From an uncultured Dorea sp. (GTDB taxonomy: Bacteria > Bacillota_A > Clostridia > Lachnospirales > Lachnospiraceae): a DNA stretch of 64,000 nucleotides. Positions 1 through 9,317 of the stretch are shown here, piece by piece. Positions within the stretch are counted from its first letter, which is position 1. Each line of letters opens with the position of its first letter. A program made the position numbers and the translations under genes. Under the pieces are notes generated by a model. It was not told the DNA's origin. It ran no database searches and worked only from the letters and a program-made list of their open reading frames with translations. Location: positions 14,168 through 78,167 of the forward strand of contig CAJTRM010000014.1 of assembly GCA_910578865.1 (NCBI GenBank), written 5' to 3'.

Positions 1-1
1 G

Positions 2-1279
2 TACCAGTACCTGAAATCCAAAGGCTATAAGGATGACATGCTCATGCAGGCGGGACTGATCAGTGTCGATGAACGCCAGGGCGTATATGACAAGTTCTGG
101 AACCGCGTGATGTTTCCGATCATGGATGCCAACAGCAGGGTGATCGGGTTCGGAGGCAGGGTTATGGGGGACGCGAAACCCAAATACCTGAATTCGCCGG
201 AGACTATGATCTTCGACAAGAGCCGTAATCTGTACGGGCTGAATCGGGCAAGAAGTACGAAAAAGTCGTATTTTCTGCTGTGTGAGGGATACATGGACGT
301 GATATCTCTTCATCAGGCAGGGTTTACCAATGCGGTGGCCTCTCTGGGTACAGCGCTGACGCCCGGACATGCATCCCTGATCAAACGTTATGTGAACGAG
401 GTCTACCTTACCTACGACAGCGACGAGGCAGGAACGAAGGCGGCGCTCCGGGCAGTCCCTGTGCTGAAAGAGGTTGGGATCACGGCAAGGATCATCCGCA
501 TGGAGCCCTACAAGGATCCGGATGAGTTTATTAAGAATCTGGGGGCAGACGCATTTGAAGAGCGGATCCAGAAGGCAAGGAACGGGTTCCTGTTCAGTCT
601 CGAAGTTCTTGAGAAGAGCTATGACCTGAATTCTCCAGAAGGTAAGACGGACTTTATGAGAGAGGCGGCAAGAAGGCTTACGGAGTTTGACGAGGAGATT
701 GAGCGCAACAATTATACGGAGGCGGTGGCTGAGGCTTATCATGTGGGATACGACGACCTGCGTAAGCTGGTACATAGGATGGCCATACAGACCGGCCTTG
801 CAAAGCCGGTGTCAAGGCCGAGGCAGACGCAGAATCGAAATAAGGATAAAGTAGACGGCAATATCCGGTCCCAGAGGATACTGCTTACCTGGCTGATTGA
901 GGATGAGCATATTTTCAGGCAGATCTGCAGATATATAACTCCTGAGGATTTTACCGGAGATCTGTACAGGACGGTTGCGTCTCTTCTTTATGAGCAGTAT
1001 GAGAACCAGGATGTGAATCCTGCCAGGCTGATGAATCATTTTACAGACGAGGAGGAGCACCGGGAAGTGGCGAGCCTGTTTCATACGAAGATACGGGAAC
1101 TGACTACGGAGGGGGAGCAGGAAAAGGCGTTAAAGGAGACTCTGATCCGGGTGAAGAACCACAGTATCGAACAGGCGGCGAGAGAACTTGATGCCACAGA
1201 CATTAAGGGCATGCAGCGGCTGATGGCGGCGAAAAGGGAGTTGCAGGACCTTGAAAAACTGCATATTTCCGTTAATTAA
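2..1279 (+). CDS. dnaG: DNA primase DnaG, 3' part (5' end outside window)
   Basis: This is the C-terminal 425 residues of DNA primase, which makes RNA primers at the replication fork. The frame is open from base 2, upstream of the first in-window ATG, so the zinc-binding N-terminus lies outside the window. The visible part holds the TOPRIM fold, with the catalytic EGYMD motif near base 283 and the YDSDEAG metal-binding motif near base 412. A helical C-terminal domain of the DnaB-helicase-binding type follows. It sits 39 bases before rpoD, the classical macromolecular-synthesis operon order. Nothing looks broken, and the call is secure. Confidence 0.96.
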   Translation, partial: YQYLKSKGYKDDMLMQAGLISVDERQGVYDKFWNRVMFPIMDANSRVIGFGGRVMGDAKPKYLNSPETMIFDKSRNLYGLNRARSTKKSYFLLCEGYMDVISLHQAGFTNAVASLGTALTPGHASLIKRYVNEVYLTYDSDEAGTKAALRAVPVLKEVGITARIIRMEPYKDPDEFIKNLGADAFEERIQKARNGFLFSLEVLEKSYDLNSPEGKTDFMREAARRLTEFDEEIERNNYTEAVAEAYHVGYDDLRKLVHRMAIQTGLAKPVSRPRQTQNRNKDKVDGNIRSQRILLTWLIEDEHIFRQICRYITPEDFTGDLYRTVASLLYEQYENQDVNPARLMNHFTDEEEHREVASLFHTKIRELTTEGEQEKALKETLIRVKNHSIEQAARELDATDIKGMQRLMAAKRELQDLEKLHISVN

Positions 1280-1318
1280 GGATAAAATATAAACAAGCAA
1301 TGAGAGGATGGGCACTAC

Positions 1319-2431
1319 ATGGAAGAAAACATGGTGAAATTCGAGGAAAAACTGAAAGAACTTGTAAAGCTTGGCAAGAAGAAAAAAAGTATTCTGGAAT
1401 TGCAGGAGATCAATGATTTTTTCAGAGACATGGAACTGGATTCCGAGCAGATGGAGAAGGTGTTTGATTATCTGGAGGGGCAGAATATCGACGTTCTCAG
1501 GATCAGCTCAGACGATGACGATATTGATGATTCTGATATTATCATCTCGGAAGAGGACGAGGTAGATGTCGAGAAGATTGACCTGTCTGTTCCGGACGGT
1601 ATCAGTATTGAGGATCCTGTGAGGATGTATCTGAAGGAGATCGGCAAGGTCCCGCTTCTGTCTGCGGCAGAAGAGGTGGATCTGGCAAAGCGTATGGCGG
1701 ACGGGGATGAGAATGCCAAAAAACGGCTGGCCGAGGCGAACTTACGTCTGGTAGTCAGCATTGCGAAGCGTTATGTGGGGCGCGGGATGCTGTTCCTCGA
1801 CCTGATCCAGGAAGGGAACCTGGGTCTGATCAAGGCTGTGGAAAAGTTTGATTACCACAAGGGATTCAAGTTCAGTACGTATGCTACATGGTGGATCCGC
1901 CAGGCGATTACAAGAGCCATTGCCGACCAGGCAAGAACCATCCGTATTCCGGTCCATATGGTAGAGACGATCAATAAGCTGATACGTGTGTCCAGGCAGC
2001 TTCTGCAGGAGCTGGGAAGGGAGCCTGCGCCGGAGGAGATCGCACAGGAATTGGACATGCCTGTGGAGAGGGTCCGTGAGATCCTTAAGATCTCTCAGGA
2101 GCCGGTATCACTGGAGACTCCTATCGGGGAAGAGGAGGACAGCCATCTGGGGGATTTCATTCAGGATGACAATGTACCGGTGCCGGCAGAGGCAGCAGCG
2201 CAGACCTTATTAAAAGAGCAGCTGGATGAAGTGCTTGACACCCTGACGGAGAGAGAACAGAAGGTACTCAGGCTTCGTTTCGGCATGAATGACGGACGCG
2301 CACGCACACTGGAGGAAGTGGGGAAAGAATTCGACGTTACCCGTGAGCGTATCCGTCAGATTGAGGCGAAGGCACTGCGTAAGCTGCGCCATCCGAGCCG
2401 GAGCAGAAAATTAAGAGATTATCTGGATTAA
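1319..2431 (+). CDS. rpoD: Primary sigma factor RpoD/SigA
   Basis: This is the housekeeping sigma factor, which directs RNA polymerase to the TTGACA/TATAAT promoters seen throughout the window. The protein has 370 residues. An acidic, variable region 1.1 comes first. Region 1.2 begins near DPVRMYLKEIG, and region 2 contains the GRGMLFLDLIQEGN core-binding stretch and the YATWWIRQAI segment that contacts the -10 element. Region 4 carries the helix-turn-helix VTRERIRQIEAKALRKLR near the end. The start at 1319 is preceded by GAGAGGATGG; an in-frame ATG at 1331 is possible. It is co-transcribed with dnaG. Confidence 0.97.
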   Translation: MEENMVKFEEKLKELVKLGKKKKSILELQEINDFFRDMELDSEQMEKVFDYLEGQNIDVLRISSDDDDIDDSDIIISEEDEVDVEKIDLSVPDGISIEDPVRMYLKEIGKVPLLSAAEEVDLAKRMADGDENAKKRLAEANLRLVVSIAKRYVGRGMLFLDLIQEGNLGLIKAVEKFDYHKGFKFSTYATWWIRQAITRAIADQARTIRIPVHMVETINKLIRVSRQLLQELGREPAPEEIAQELDMPVERVREILKISQEPVSLETPIGEEEDSHLGDFIQDDNVPVPAEAAAQTLLKEQLDEVLDTLTEREQKVLRLRFGMNDGRARTLEEVGKEFDVTRERIRQIEAKALRKLRHPSRSRKLRDYLD

Positions 2432-2444
2432 GAAAGAGGCGCCT

Positions 2445-3143
2445 ATGGAACTATCAAAAAGACTCTATGCAGTTGCAGGTCTTGTGACAGAGGGCGCCTC
2501 TGTTGCAGATGTGGGGACTGACCATGGTTACATACCGATTTATCTGGTGAAACATCAGATTGCTTCTAAGGCTCTCGCCCTTGATATTAACGAGGGTCCT
2601 CTTCAGCGTGCAAGATTTCACATTATCGGGCATGGACTTAAGGACCAGATTGAGACAAGGCTGTCGGACGGTTTAAGTAAGGTTCGCCCCGGGGAAGTGG
2701 ATACGATGATCGCCGCAGGGATGGGAGGCAATCTGATCATACGGATCCTTTCAGAGGGGAGAAGTGTTGTGGATACGCTTTCCGCCTGCATTCTGCAGCC
2801 CCAGTCCGAGCCGGAAAAGGTGAGGCGCTATCTCGGGGAAAACGGGCTGATGATCGAGGATGAGGATATGGTGGAAGAGGACGGGAAGTTCTATCCTATG
2901 ATGCGCGTGATCCACGGAACCCCGGAGCCCTGTGAGGACTATGAATATGTGTACGGGAAAAAGCTGCTGCAGAAAAGGCACCCTGTCCTGCACCGGTTCC
3001 TGCTGCGGGAAAAAGGGATACAGGAGAGTATACTGGAGCAGCTTGCAAGAAGGACAGAGAGTGAAAGCGCCAGGCACAGGGAAGCAGAGATCTTAAGGGA
3101 ACGAAAACTGACGCAGAGAGCGCTTAAAAGCTATGGAGGGTAA
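2445..3143 (+). CDS. trmK: tRNA (adenine-N1)-methyltransferase TrmK
   Basis: This is a predicted SAM-dependent enzyme that makes m1A at position 22 of bacterial tRNAs. The 232-residue protein has the family's motif I, VADVGTDHGYIPIYL (about residues 20-34), and the AAGMGGNLI motif further on, followed by a helical C-terminal extension. It lies 13 bases after rpoD and just before the Nif3-like gene, a neighbourhood conserved in Firmicutes. The ATG at 2445 follows AAAGAGGCG. No anomalies were seen. Confidence 0.9.
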   Translation: MELSKRLYAVAGLVTEGASVADVGTDHGYIPIYLVKHQIASKALALDINEGPLQRARFHIIGHGLKDQIETRLSDGLSKVRPGEVDTMIAAGMGGNLIIRILSEGRSVVDTLSACILQPQSEPEKVRRYLGENGLMIEDEDMVEEDGKFYPMMRVIHGTPEPCEDYEYVYGKKLLQKRHPVLHRFLLREKGIQESILEQLARRTESESARHREAEILRERKLTQRALKSYGG

Positions 3144-3147
3144 AAGG

Positions 3148-3948
3148 ATGTTGTGCAGGGATGTAATCAATGTGATAGAAAAGGCTTATCCGGGCAGCTA
3201 TGCGGTTCCGGGAGACAACGTAGGACTGCTGGCGGGCAGAGACGATAAAGAGGTGGAAAAGATTTATGTGGCCGTGGATGCAACGGATGAAGTGATCGAG
3301 GATGCCGTAAGGGCAGGGGCGGATCTGCTGGTAACTCATCATCCGCTGATCTACGGAAGCATGAAGCGGGTGAATAATCTGGATTTTATCGGGCGCAGAC
3401 TGATCCGCCTGATTCAGGAGGACATATCTTATTATGCGATGCACACCAATTATGATGTGCTACGGATGGGAAGACTTGCCGGTGAACGAATGGGACTGAC
3501 GGATGACTGTGTGCTGGAGGTTACCGTGTGCGGCGGGGAGGATGCAGGATCCCAAAGAGAGGAAGAGGGGCTCGGGAGGATCGGACAACTGGGAGAAGCT
3601 GTGTCCCTGAGAGAGTGTGCAGTTCTTGTGGAAAAAGCATTTTCTCTGGAACAGGTGAAGGTATTCGGAAATCCAAAGCGTGAGATCCGGAGGGCGGCCA
3701 TCTGTCCGGGCTCCGGGAAAAGTGTGATCGGGACCGCTATCGAGAAGAAGGCGGATGTACTCATTACCGGAGATATCGGGCACCATGAAGGGATTGACGC
3801 GGCGGCCCAGGGACTCTGCATTATTGATGCAGGACATTATGGGATTGAGCATATATTTACAGAGGATGTAAAAAAATTTCTGGAAACCCATGTAGAAGGG
3901 ACAGATGTAGCCGGCGCGCCGGTCAGGCATCCGTTTATCATCATATAG
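3148..3948 (+). CDS. Nif3-like dinuclear metal centre protein (YqfO family)
   Basis: This is a Nif3/DUF34 family protein of about 266 residues. The family binds two metal ions and was once annotated as GTP cyclohydrolase I type 2; its true role is unsettled. Visible motifs are PGDNVGLLAG near the N-terminus, the metal-binding LLVTHHPLIYG, and the C-terminal GDIGHHEGIDAA. An upstream ATG at 3133 would overlap trmK, but GGAGGG sits at the right distance before ATG 3148, so the shorter start is chosen. It is likely translationally linked to trmK. Confidence 0.88.
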   Translation: MLCRDVINVIEKAYPGSYAVPGDNVGLLAGRDDKEVEKIYVAVDATDEVIEDAVRAGADLLVTHHPLIYGSMKRVNNLDFIGRRLIRLIQEDISYYAMHTNYDVLRMGRLAGERMGLTDDCVLEVTVCGGEDAGSQREEEGLGRIGQLGEAVSLRECAVLVEKAFSLEQVKVFGNPKREIRRAAICPGSGKSVIGTAIEKKADVLITGDIGHHEGIDAAAQGLCIIDAGHYGIEHIFTEDVKKFLETHVEGTDVAGAPVRHPFIII

Positions 3949-4033
3949 CTGCATGCGGCGGCGCGGCAGAGGCTGCTCTGGCGGTCAGGATTTTGTATCA
4001 TTGTGAGAGAGGTTTTAGATTCGGGAAGAAAGG

Positions 4034-5713
4034 ATGGGACGGAAGATGGAGAAAACAATGTATCAGGTAAGTATCGGCAGTGAAGTGCGCGAGATTGAGG
4101 AAGGGACGCCGTATCTTCAGATTGCACAGGAGTATCAGAAGGATTATGACAATGACATTGTCCTTGTAATCGTAAACGGAAAGCTTCAGGAGCTCCACAA
4201 GACCGTGAAGGGAGACTGTAAGCTGGAGTTTGAGACGACTGCGGGGGAGATCGGGCACCAGACCTACAGAAGAAGTATGTGTCTGATGATGGTAAAGGCA
4301 GTCTACGATGTGGCACATCACGAGAATATCAAAAAAGTGCGCATACACTATTCGGTCAGCCAGGGATATTACTGTACGATAGAAGGCGGAATCACTCTTA
4401 CGAAGGAGTTCCTCGGCAAAGTAGAGGCAAGGATGCATGAGATGGTAGAGATGAGACTGCCGGTCCAGAAGAAAACGGTTAACACGGATGATGCTATTGC
4501 GTCTTTCCGTCAGCATGGCATGTATGATAAGGAAAAGCTGTTTACATATCGGCGGGTGTCCAAGGTCAATATCTACAGTATGAATGAATTCGAGGACTAT
4601 TACTATGGCTATATGGTGCCGGATGCCGGATATCTGAAGTATTTTAAATTGTATCTGTACGATGACGGCTTCGTGATCCAGATGCCGGGGAAATCTGATC
4701 CGAAGACCCTGCCGGAATTTGAACCTCATAACAAGCTGTTCCAGGTGCTGAAGGAGGCTACCAGATGGGGGGATATGCAGGGCATTGAGACGGTAGGCGC
4801 ACTGAATGACAAGATTACCAGAGGAAATGTAATGGAGACGGTGCTGGTCCAGGAGGCTCTGCAGGAAAAGAAGATTGCAGAGATCGCGGCCATGATCGCG
4901 GCAAGACCGGAACTGAAGTTTATCCTGATCGCAGGCCCGTCCTCCTCCGGAAAGACGACGTTCTCCCATCGTTTGTCTGTCCAGCTGCGTGCCAATGGAC
5001 TGTCTCCTTATCCCATTGCAGTAGATAACTACTTTGTGGAACGGGAGGAGAACCCAAAGGACGAGAACGGCAATTATGACTATGAGTGTCTGGAGGCTGT
5101 GGATGTGGACCTGTTCAACCGTCAGCTTCAGGAACTGTTGTCCGGGCAGGAGGTTGTGATCCCCAGGTTTAATTTTGTGACCGGGCATAAAGAGTTCGGA
5201 AAAGAGACGAAAAAGCTGGAAGAGAATGAGGTTCTTGTGATCGAAGGGATTCACTGTCTGAATCCGAAGCTTACCGAGAGCCTGCCGGATGAAAATAAGT
5301 TTAAGATCTACATCAGTGCGCTGACACAGCTGAACGTAGATGAGCATAACCGGATCCCGACGACGGACGGGCGGCTTCTCAGGCGCATTGTGCGGGACGC
5401 AAGGACGAGAGGGTCGTCCGCAGAGAGGACTATACGCATGTGGCCGTCGGTGCGCAGAGGGGAAGAGCGCAATATCTTCCCGTACCAGGAGGAAGCCGAT
5501 GTGATGTTCAACTCGGCTCTGATCTATGAGCTGGCGGTGCTTAAGCCTTATGTGGAGGCTCTTCTGTTCGGGTTTGACCGGAGTGTCCCGGAGTACATGG
5601 AGGCTAAAAGATTGTTGAAATTCCTGGATTATTTTGTAGGGATCGGCAGTGAAAATGTACCGACGAATTCACTTTTGAGGGAGTTTATCGGAGGAGGCTG
5701 CTTTAATATTTAG
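4034..5713 (+). CDS. TGS-domain nucleoside kinase (uridine kinase-like)
   Basis: This 559-residue protein combines a TGS-like and threonyl-tRNA-synthetase-like N-terminal half with a C-terminal P-loop kinase of the uridine kinase/phosphoribulokinase family. The Walker A motif is GPSSSGKTTFSHRLS, near residue 300. A PIAVDNYFVER segment and an RRIVRDARTRGSSAE lid-like stretch follow. Such fusions are common in Clostridia and are annotated as nucleoside kinases; the substrate cannot be read from sequence. ATG 4034 and ATG 4046 are both plausible starts. The 85 bases before it hold no recognisable gene. Confidence 0.85.
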   Translation: MGRKMEKTMYQVSIGSEVREIEEGTPYLQIAQEYQKDYDNDIVLVIVNGKLQELHKTVKGDCKLEFETTAGEIGHQTYRRSMCLMMVKAVYDVAHHENIKKVRIHYSVSQGYYCTIEGGITLTKEFLGKVEARMHEMVEMRLPVQKKTVNTDDAIASFRQHGMYDKEKLFTYRRVSKVNIYSMNEFEDYYYGYMVPDAGYLKYFKLYLYDDGFVIQMPGKSDPKTLPEFEPHNKLFQVLKEATRWGDMQGIETVGALNDKITRGNVMETVLVQEALQEKKIAEIAAMIAARPELKFILIAGPSSSGKTTFSHRLSVQLRANGLSPYPIAVDNYFVEREENPKDENGNYDYECLEAVDVDLFNRQLQELLSGQEVVIPRFNFVTGHKEFGKETKKLEENEVLVIEGIHCLNPKLTESLPDENKFKIYISALTQLNVDEHNRIPTTDGRLLRRIVRDARTRGSSAERTIRMWPSVRRGEERNIFPYQEEADVMFNSALIYELAVLKPYVEALLFGFDRSVPEYMEAKRLLKFLDYFVGIGSENVPTNSLLREFIGGGCFNI

Positions 5714-5732
5714 AAGCTGAGAGGATAAATCA

Positions 5733-8393
5733 GTGAAAAAATATACCGGAAAAAGAATAACTTATATCATAATGGATATATTTATGCAGCTTCTGTGTTT
5801 GTTCCCCTGGCTCACTGTGGGAGGGAATCGTTACAATGCAATTTGGTATTTGTACCGGATGAGCGGAGATCCTGTTAAAGTTTTTGCAGCAGATAAATAC
5901 GGCGGAGATTTTGCCTCCCTCGGACTTCTTGAAAATGATGTAAAATCATGGAGCATGGCTTTGTATGCGGAGTTGTGTTTTATGGTAGCGGCACAGGCGA
6001 TCCTTCTGGTGCATCTGCTTTTGAATCTGACCGGAAAGATGTATGCGGATTTACTTCCTGGAATTGCTCTGATGGTTTCCAGTATCACTATTTTTACTTC
6101 CTACATGGGTGACGGAGGGGATACGATCCTTACCTATGTGTATCCCGCAATTATATTTGCATGTTATGGATTTGTCACTGTAGGCGGGAAAATGGCGGAG
6201 GCGTGGAATGAGGCCGCGCGGCAGGAGAAAGAGCGGAAAGATGCCAGAAAACAGTTAAAAAAGGAAAAGGCTGTACGTCTTAAGTTTGACGGAAAGTATT
6301 CCAGAGACTTTTACCGGATGGCCTGGAAAAATTTTAAACACAATGGAAAGGATTACCGTCTGCTTTTGGGAGCAGGAGCGGTGTCCTGCGGCCTGTTGTT
6401 TGTAAGTTCCGGGATGCAGGAGCTTATGAGCGGGATGAATACCCATGGGAAGTTTTATAACGGGCGCGGCGTGGATGCGGTGCTTATGAACTTCTTTCTC
6501 GTATTTACGGTACTGGCAGTATTTTTGATTACGTACATTCTGACTTACTATCTGAAAAACCGGATGAAAGGTTTTGGGCTCCTGATGATGCTTGGGATCC
6601 GGCAGAAGGCTATGAAGCTTCTGGTAGCTTTTGAACTGGCGGCCAGTGTCATACTGTCGCTGGCGGGAGGCCTGATCGTAGGCAATGTATTGCTGTTTGG
6701 GTTCTGCAAGGCTGCAGACACCCTGCTTGCCGGGCGGATCGTACTGGGGACTCTGACTTTGAAGACTTACGGGAAAACACTGGCCATGACTTTACTGGTG
6801 TTTGCCTTTGCCTTTTTATTTACCTTTGCCGTGTACAAAGAGACGAATGTCATGAGGATGAAAAGCACCGATGTGGCAAGGGAAAAGATGCCGGGGAAGC
6901 TTCGATATCCGGGTCTGGTAATCGGGATCATCCTTGCCTTGGCCGCACTTCTGACGTTTTCTAAGATACAGGCAGCCGAGGGATCCGGGGTGGTTCTGCT
7001 TTTTGCCCTTGGATTATATCTCATACTCCGGAACGGCTGGGGTATCTTCCTTAAGCAAAGGAGGAGTCACGGGAGAAGTTACTATCAGAAACTGATCCCG
7101 AATCATATGCTGTACCACAAATTCCAGCGAGCCAGCCGGTATGTATTTTTGCTGACGGTTATACATATCTGTACATTTGTCTTGTTTTCCAAGGATGCCA
7201 TAGCCATTATGATCGCGCCTGAACCGGAGAGGGAACTTCCGTACGACTATGTCTGTATGGCAAATAGTGAGGATGACGCGCTGATGGATGAGATCAAAGA
7301 GTATGGTGCAGAGGTGCTGGAATATCCGATGGTCCGCGCCACAACGGTGGACCGGACACTGCGGACCGAGGATTTCCGCCAATGTATCCTGCCGCAAGGA
7401 CAGAATATCGGGATCTCGGAGTCTACCTATTATGAGTTAAAGAAACTGGTTTCAAAGGAGAAAGTGAAGCTTCCTGATCTGGATGCAGAAGGGAAACGGA
7501 TCTATGTGGTTTATCAGCAGGATATCGGAGATAACGCAAAGCCGTTGGACTACTATTTTACAAGGACGAATCCGTATATCTTTATCGGACAGCCGCTGAC
7601 CGGATACTGGTTTCTGTCCAGAGACAAGATCTACATGCCGCGTACCATCGCAGGATCTGAAACAGGATCACTGGTGGGTGTGTTCCGGGAAGGAGTCCAC
7701 GAAAATGTGGTGGTATTTTCGGACGCGTATTTTGAATCCGTGAAGGATAACTGGAAGCATATCGATAATGTTACCGGAAAGGAAGTATCCCCGGAGTCTG
7801 CCGGGGGGTCGGCCCATATCCGTGAATGGCCCACCCGCCTGGTGCTGATCCGTTTAAACGGCGCGGAGCAGGAAAAGGTGGAGGGCGTATTGGCTGTTTT
7901 TAAGGAGAACCACAAGGAGGACGAGCATTATGACAGCAATGTGCTGTCCTATTACGAGAAGGAAGAGACGGTGACCGAGAAAGAGGCGGAACGGCTGTTA
8001 AAGGAGATCTCCAACGGTTTTATCGTAGTGATCCTCTTGCTGATCAGCCTGCTGATCCTGTATATGAAGGTGCAGTCTGAGTTGGCGGAGACCAGGAGCC
8101 GGTATGAATTCTTAAACTACATGGGAATGCCCCAGAAGGAACGGATACAGTCCATCCGAAAGGAGATCAGCCGCTTTGTCCGGATCCCTCTTGCGGTTAC
8201 GGCAGTGGTCGTTCCGGTGTATACCGTTCTTGTGTGGAGACTCCGCCATTTTACGGGATCGGATATGATGCGTTATGTGCAGATCATGGCTGTGGAGGCG
8301 TTGATCTATGCGGTGGTTCAGATATTGGCGATGCTGGGGCTTCAGTATTATGTGATCAGGAAGGTAGAGGGAAAACAGGCATGGAAAAATTAA
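5733..8393 (+). CDS. FtsX-family ABC transporter permease, BceB-like
   Basis: This 886-residue membrane protein has two FtsX-type permease segments around a long extracytoplasmic part (about residues 500-740). That is the layout of BceB-type transporters, which sense or detoxify cell-wall-active peptides. It also has an unusual N-terminal block of about 150 residues with several membrane spans before the first permease unit, which starts near FYRMAWKNFKHNGKDYR. The start is GTG 5733. Its stop overlaps the start of the partner ATPase. No two-component system sits next to it, unlike typical bce loci, so the peptide-sensing role is inference. Confidence 0.85.
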   Translation: MKKYTGKRITYIIMDIFMQLLCLFPWLTVGGNRYNAIWYLYRMSGDPVKVFAADKYGGDFASLGLLENDVKSWSMALYAELCFMVAAQAILLVHLLLNLTGKMYADLLPGIALMVSSITIFTSYMGDGGDTILTYVYPAIIFACYGFVTVGGKMAEAWNEAARQEKERKDARKQLKKEKAVRLKFDGKYSRDFYRMAWKNFKHNGKDYRLLLGAGAVSCGLLFVSSGMQELMSGMNTHGKFYNGRGVDAVLMNFFLVFTVLAVFLITYILTYYLKNRMKGFGLLMMLGIRQKAMKLLVAFELAASVILSLAGGLIVGNVLLFGFCKAADTLLAGRIVLGTLTLKTYGKTLAMTLLVFAFAFLFTFAVYKETNVMRMKSTDVAREKMPGKLRYPGLVIGIILALAALLTFSKIQAAEGSGVVLLFALGLYLILRNGWGIFLKQRRSHGRSYYQKLIPNHMLYHKFQRASRYVFLLTVIHICTFVLFSKDAIAIMIAPEPERELPYDYVCMANSEDDALMDEIKEYGAEVLEYPMVRATTVDRTLRTEDFRQCILPQGQNIGISESTYYELKKLVSKEKVKLPDLDAEGKRIYVVYQQDIGDNAKPLDYYFTRTNPYIFIGQPLTGYWFLSRDKIYMPRTIAGSETGSLVGVFREGVHENVVVFSDAYFESVKDNWKHIDNVTGKEVSPESAGGSAHIREWPTRLVLIRLNGAEQEKVEGVLAVFKENHKEDEHYDSNVLSYYEKEETVTEKEAERLLKEISNGFIVVILLLISLLILYMKVQSELAETRSRYEFLNYMGMPQKERIQSIRKEISRFVRIPLAVTAVVVPVYTVLVWRLRHFTGSDMMRYVQIMAVEALIYAVVQILAMLGLQYYVIRKVEGKQAWKN

Positions 8394-9184
8394 GAGAGCA
8401 GGAAATAGAAGAACAGAAGATAGAAAAACAGGAACGGAAAGAGATACTGGAGGTGCGGGATCTCCACCGCAGCTATTTCTGGGGGGAGAACGAGCAGACT
8501 GAGGTATTGAAGGGACTGGATTTTACGATTTATGAGGGGGAATATGTGGGCATTATCGGGAAATCCGGCTGCGGAAAGACCACTCTTTTGAAGGTGCTGG
8601 GGCTGATTGATCTTCCCACCGGCGGGGACATTTTGTTCAAGGGCAGAAACTCCCGGGATCTGTGGAAGGATGAGCTGTCCGATATCCGCAGGAGGGAAAT
8701 CGGCTTTGTTTTCCAGGATTTTTATCTGATGGACAGCCTGACAGTGGAGGAAAATATTATGCTGCCCATGATCCTTGATAAGGCGGATCCGGACAAGGCT
8801 TCGTCTATCGTTGAGAAGTTGGCGGGGCAGTTTGGGCTCAGTCACCTGTTGAAAAAGAATCCTTATGAGCTGTCCGGCGGAGAGAAGCAGAGAGTGGCCA
8901 TCTGCCGGGCTCTCTGCAACGATCCGGGGGTGATTCTTGCCGATGAGCCTACCGGAAATCTGGATGCTAAGTCCGGGGATATTGTGAATAAGGCAATGGA
9001 AGATATTAACCGGGATATGAATAAGACAATCATCCTGGTGACTCATAATCCGGAGATGGCGAGTTACTGCAGCCGGATCCTGATGTTAAAGGATGGGGCG
9101 GTGAAAAAGGAACTCAGGAAAGAAGGCAGCAGGGAGGAGTTCTACCGCCAGATCATGGATGAGATCAGCGCAGGGAATCTGTAG
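8381..9184 (+). CDS. ABC transporter ATP-binding protein, BceA/LolD-like
   Basis: This is the ATPase of the preceding permease, about 267 residues. Motifs are complete: Walker A GKSGCGKTTLLKVL, Q-loop FVFQDFYLMD, signature LSGGEKQRVAICRAL, Walker B VILADEPTGNLD and the switch histidine in LVTHNPEM. The chosen ATG 8381 overlaps the permease by 13 bases and follows GTAGAGGGA; a longer frame upstream is only a shadow of the permease. The first 20 residues are rich in Glu, Lys and Gln. A strong terminator follows 30 bases downstream. Confidence 0.92.
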   Translation: MEKLREQEIEEQKIEKQERKEILEVRDLHRSYFWGENEQTEVLKGLDFTIYEGEYVGIIGKSGCGKTTLLKVLGLIDLPTGGDILFKGRNSRDLWKDELSDIRRREIGFVFQDFYLMDSLTVEENIMLPMILDKADPDKASSIVEKLAGQFGLSHLLKKNPYELSGGEKQRVAICRALCNDPGVILADEPTGNLDAKSGDIVNKAMEDINRDMNKTIILVTHNPEMASYCSRILMLKDGAVKKELRKEGSREEFYRQIMDEISAGNL

Positions 9185-9214
9185 TTGGGGAAATAAGGAT
9201 ATATAGAGTCTAAC

Positions 9215-9258
9215 AAGGCATCAAAAATCACGTGTTGATTTTTGATGCCTTTTGCCGT
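9215..9258 (+). terminator. Rho-independent terminator after the ABC pair
   Basis: A 16-bp perfect stem (9215-9230 pairing with 9236-9251) has a CGTGT loop. It is followed by TTTT and, after GCCG, another run of T. It closes the housekeeping/ABC operon and insulates the recombinase gene. Confidence 0.93.
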
Positions 9259-9317
9259 TTTTTGAATCATAATTCAAGCGTCTGCCGTCTATAATAAAAA
9301 GCAAAAAGGAGAAAAAC

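Noticed and set aside
3998..5347. Long minus-strand open frame of 449 codons opposite the nucleoside kinase gene
   Set aside because: The plus strand encodes a clear TGS/kinase fusion with a P-loop; the minus frame has no motifs, unusual Leu/His/Arg-rich composition and no ribosome binding site.
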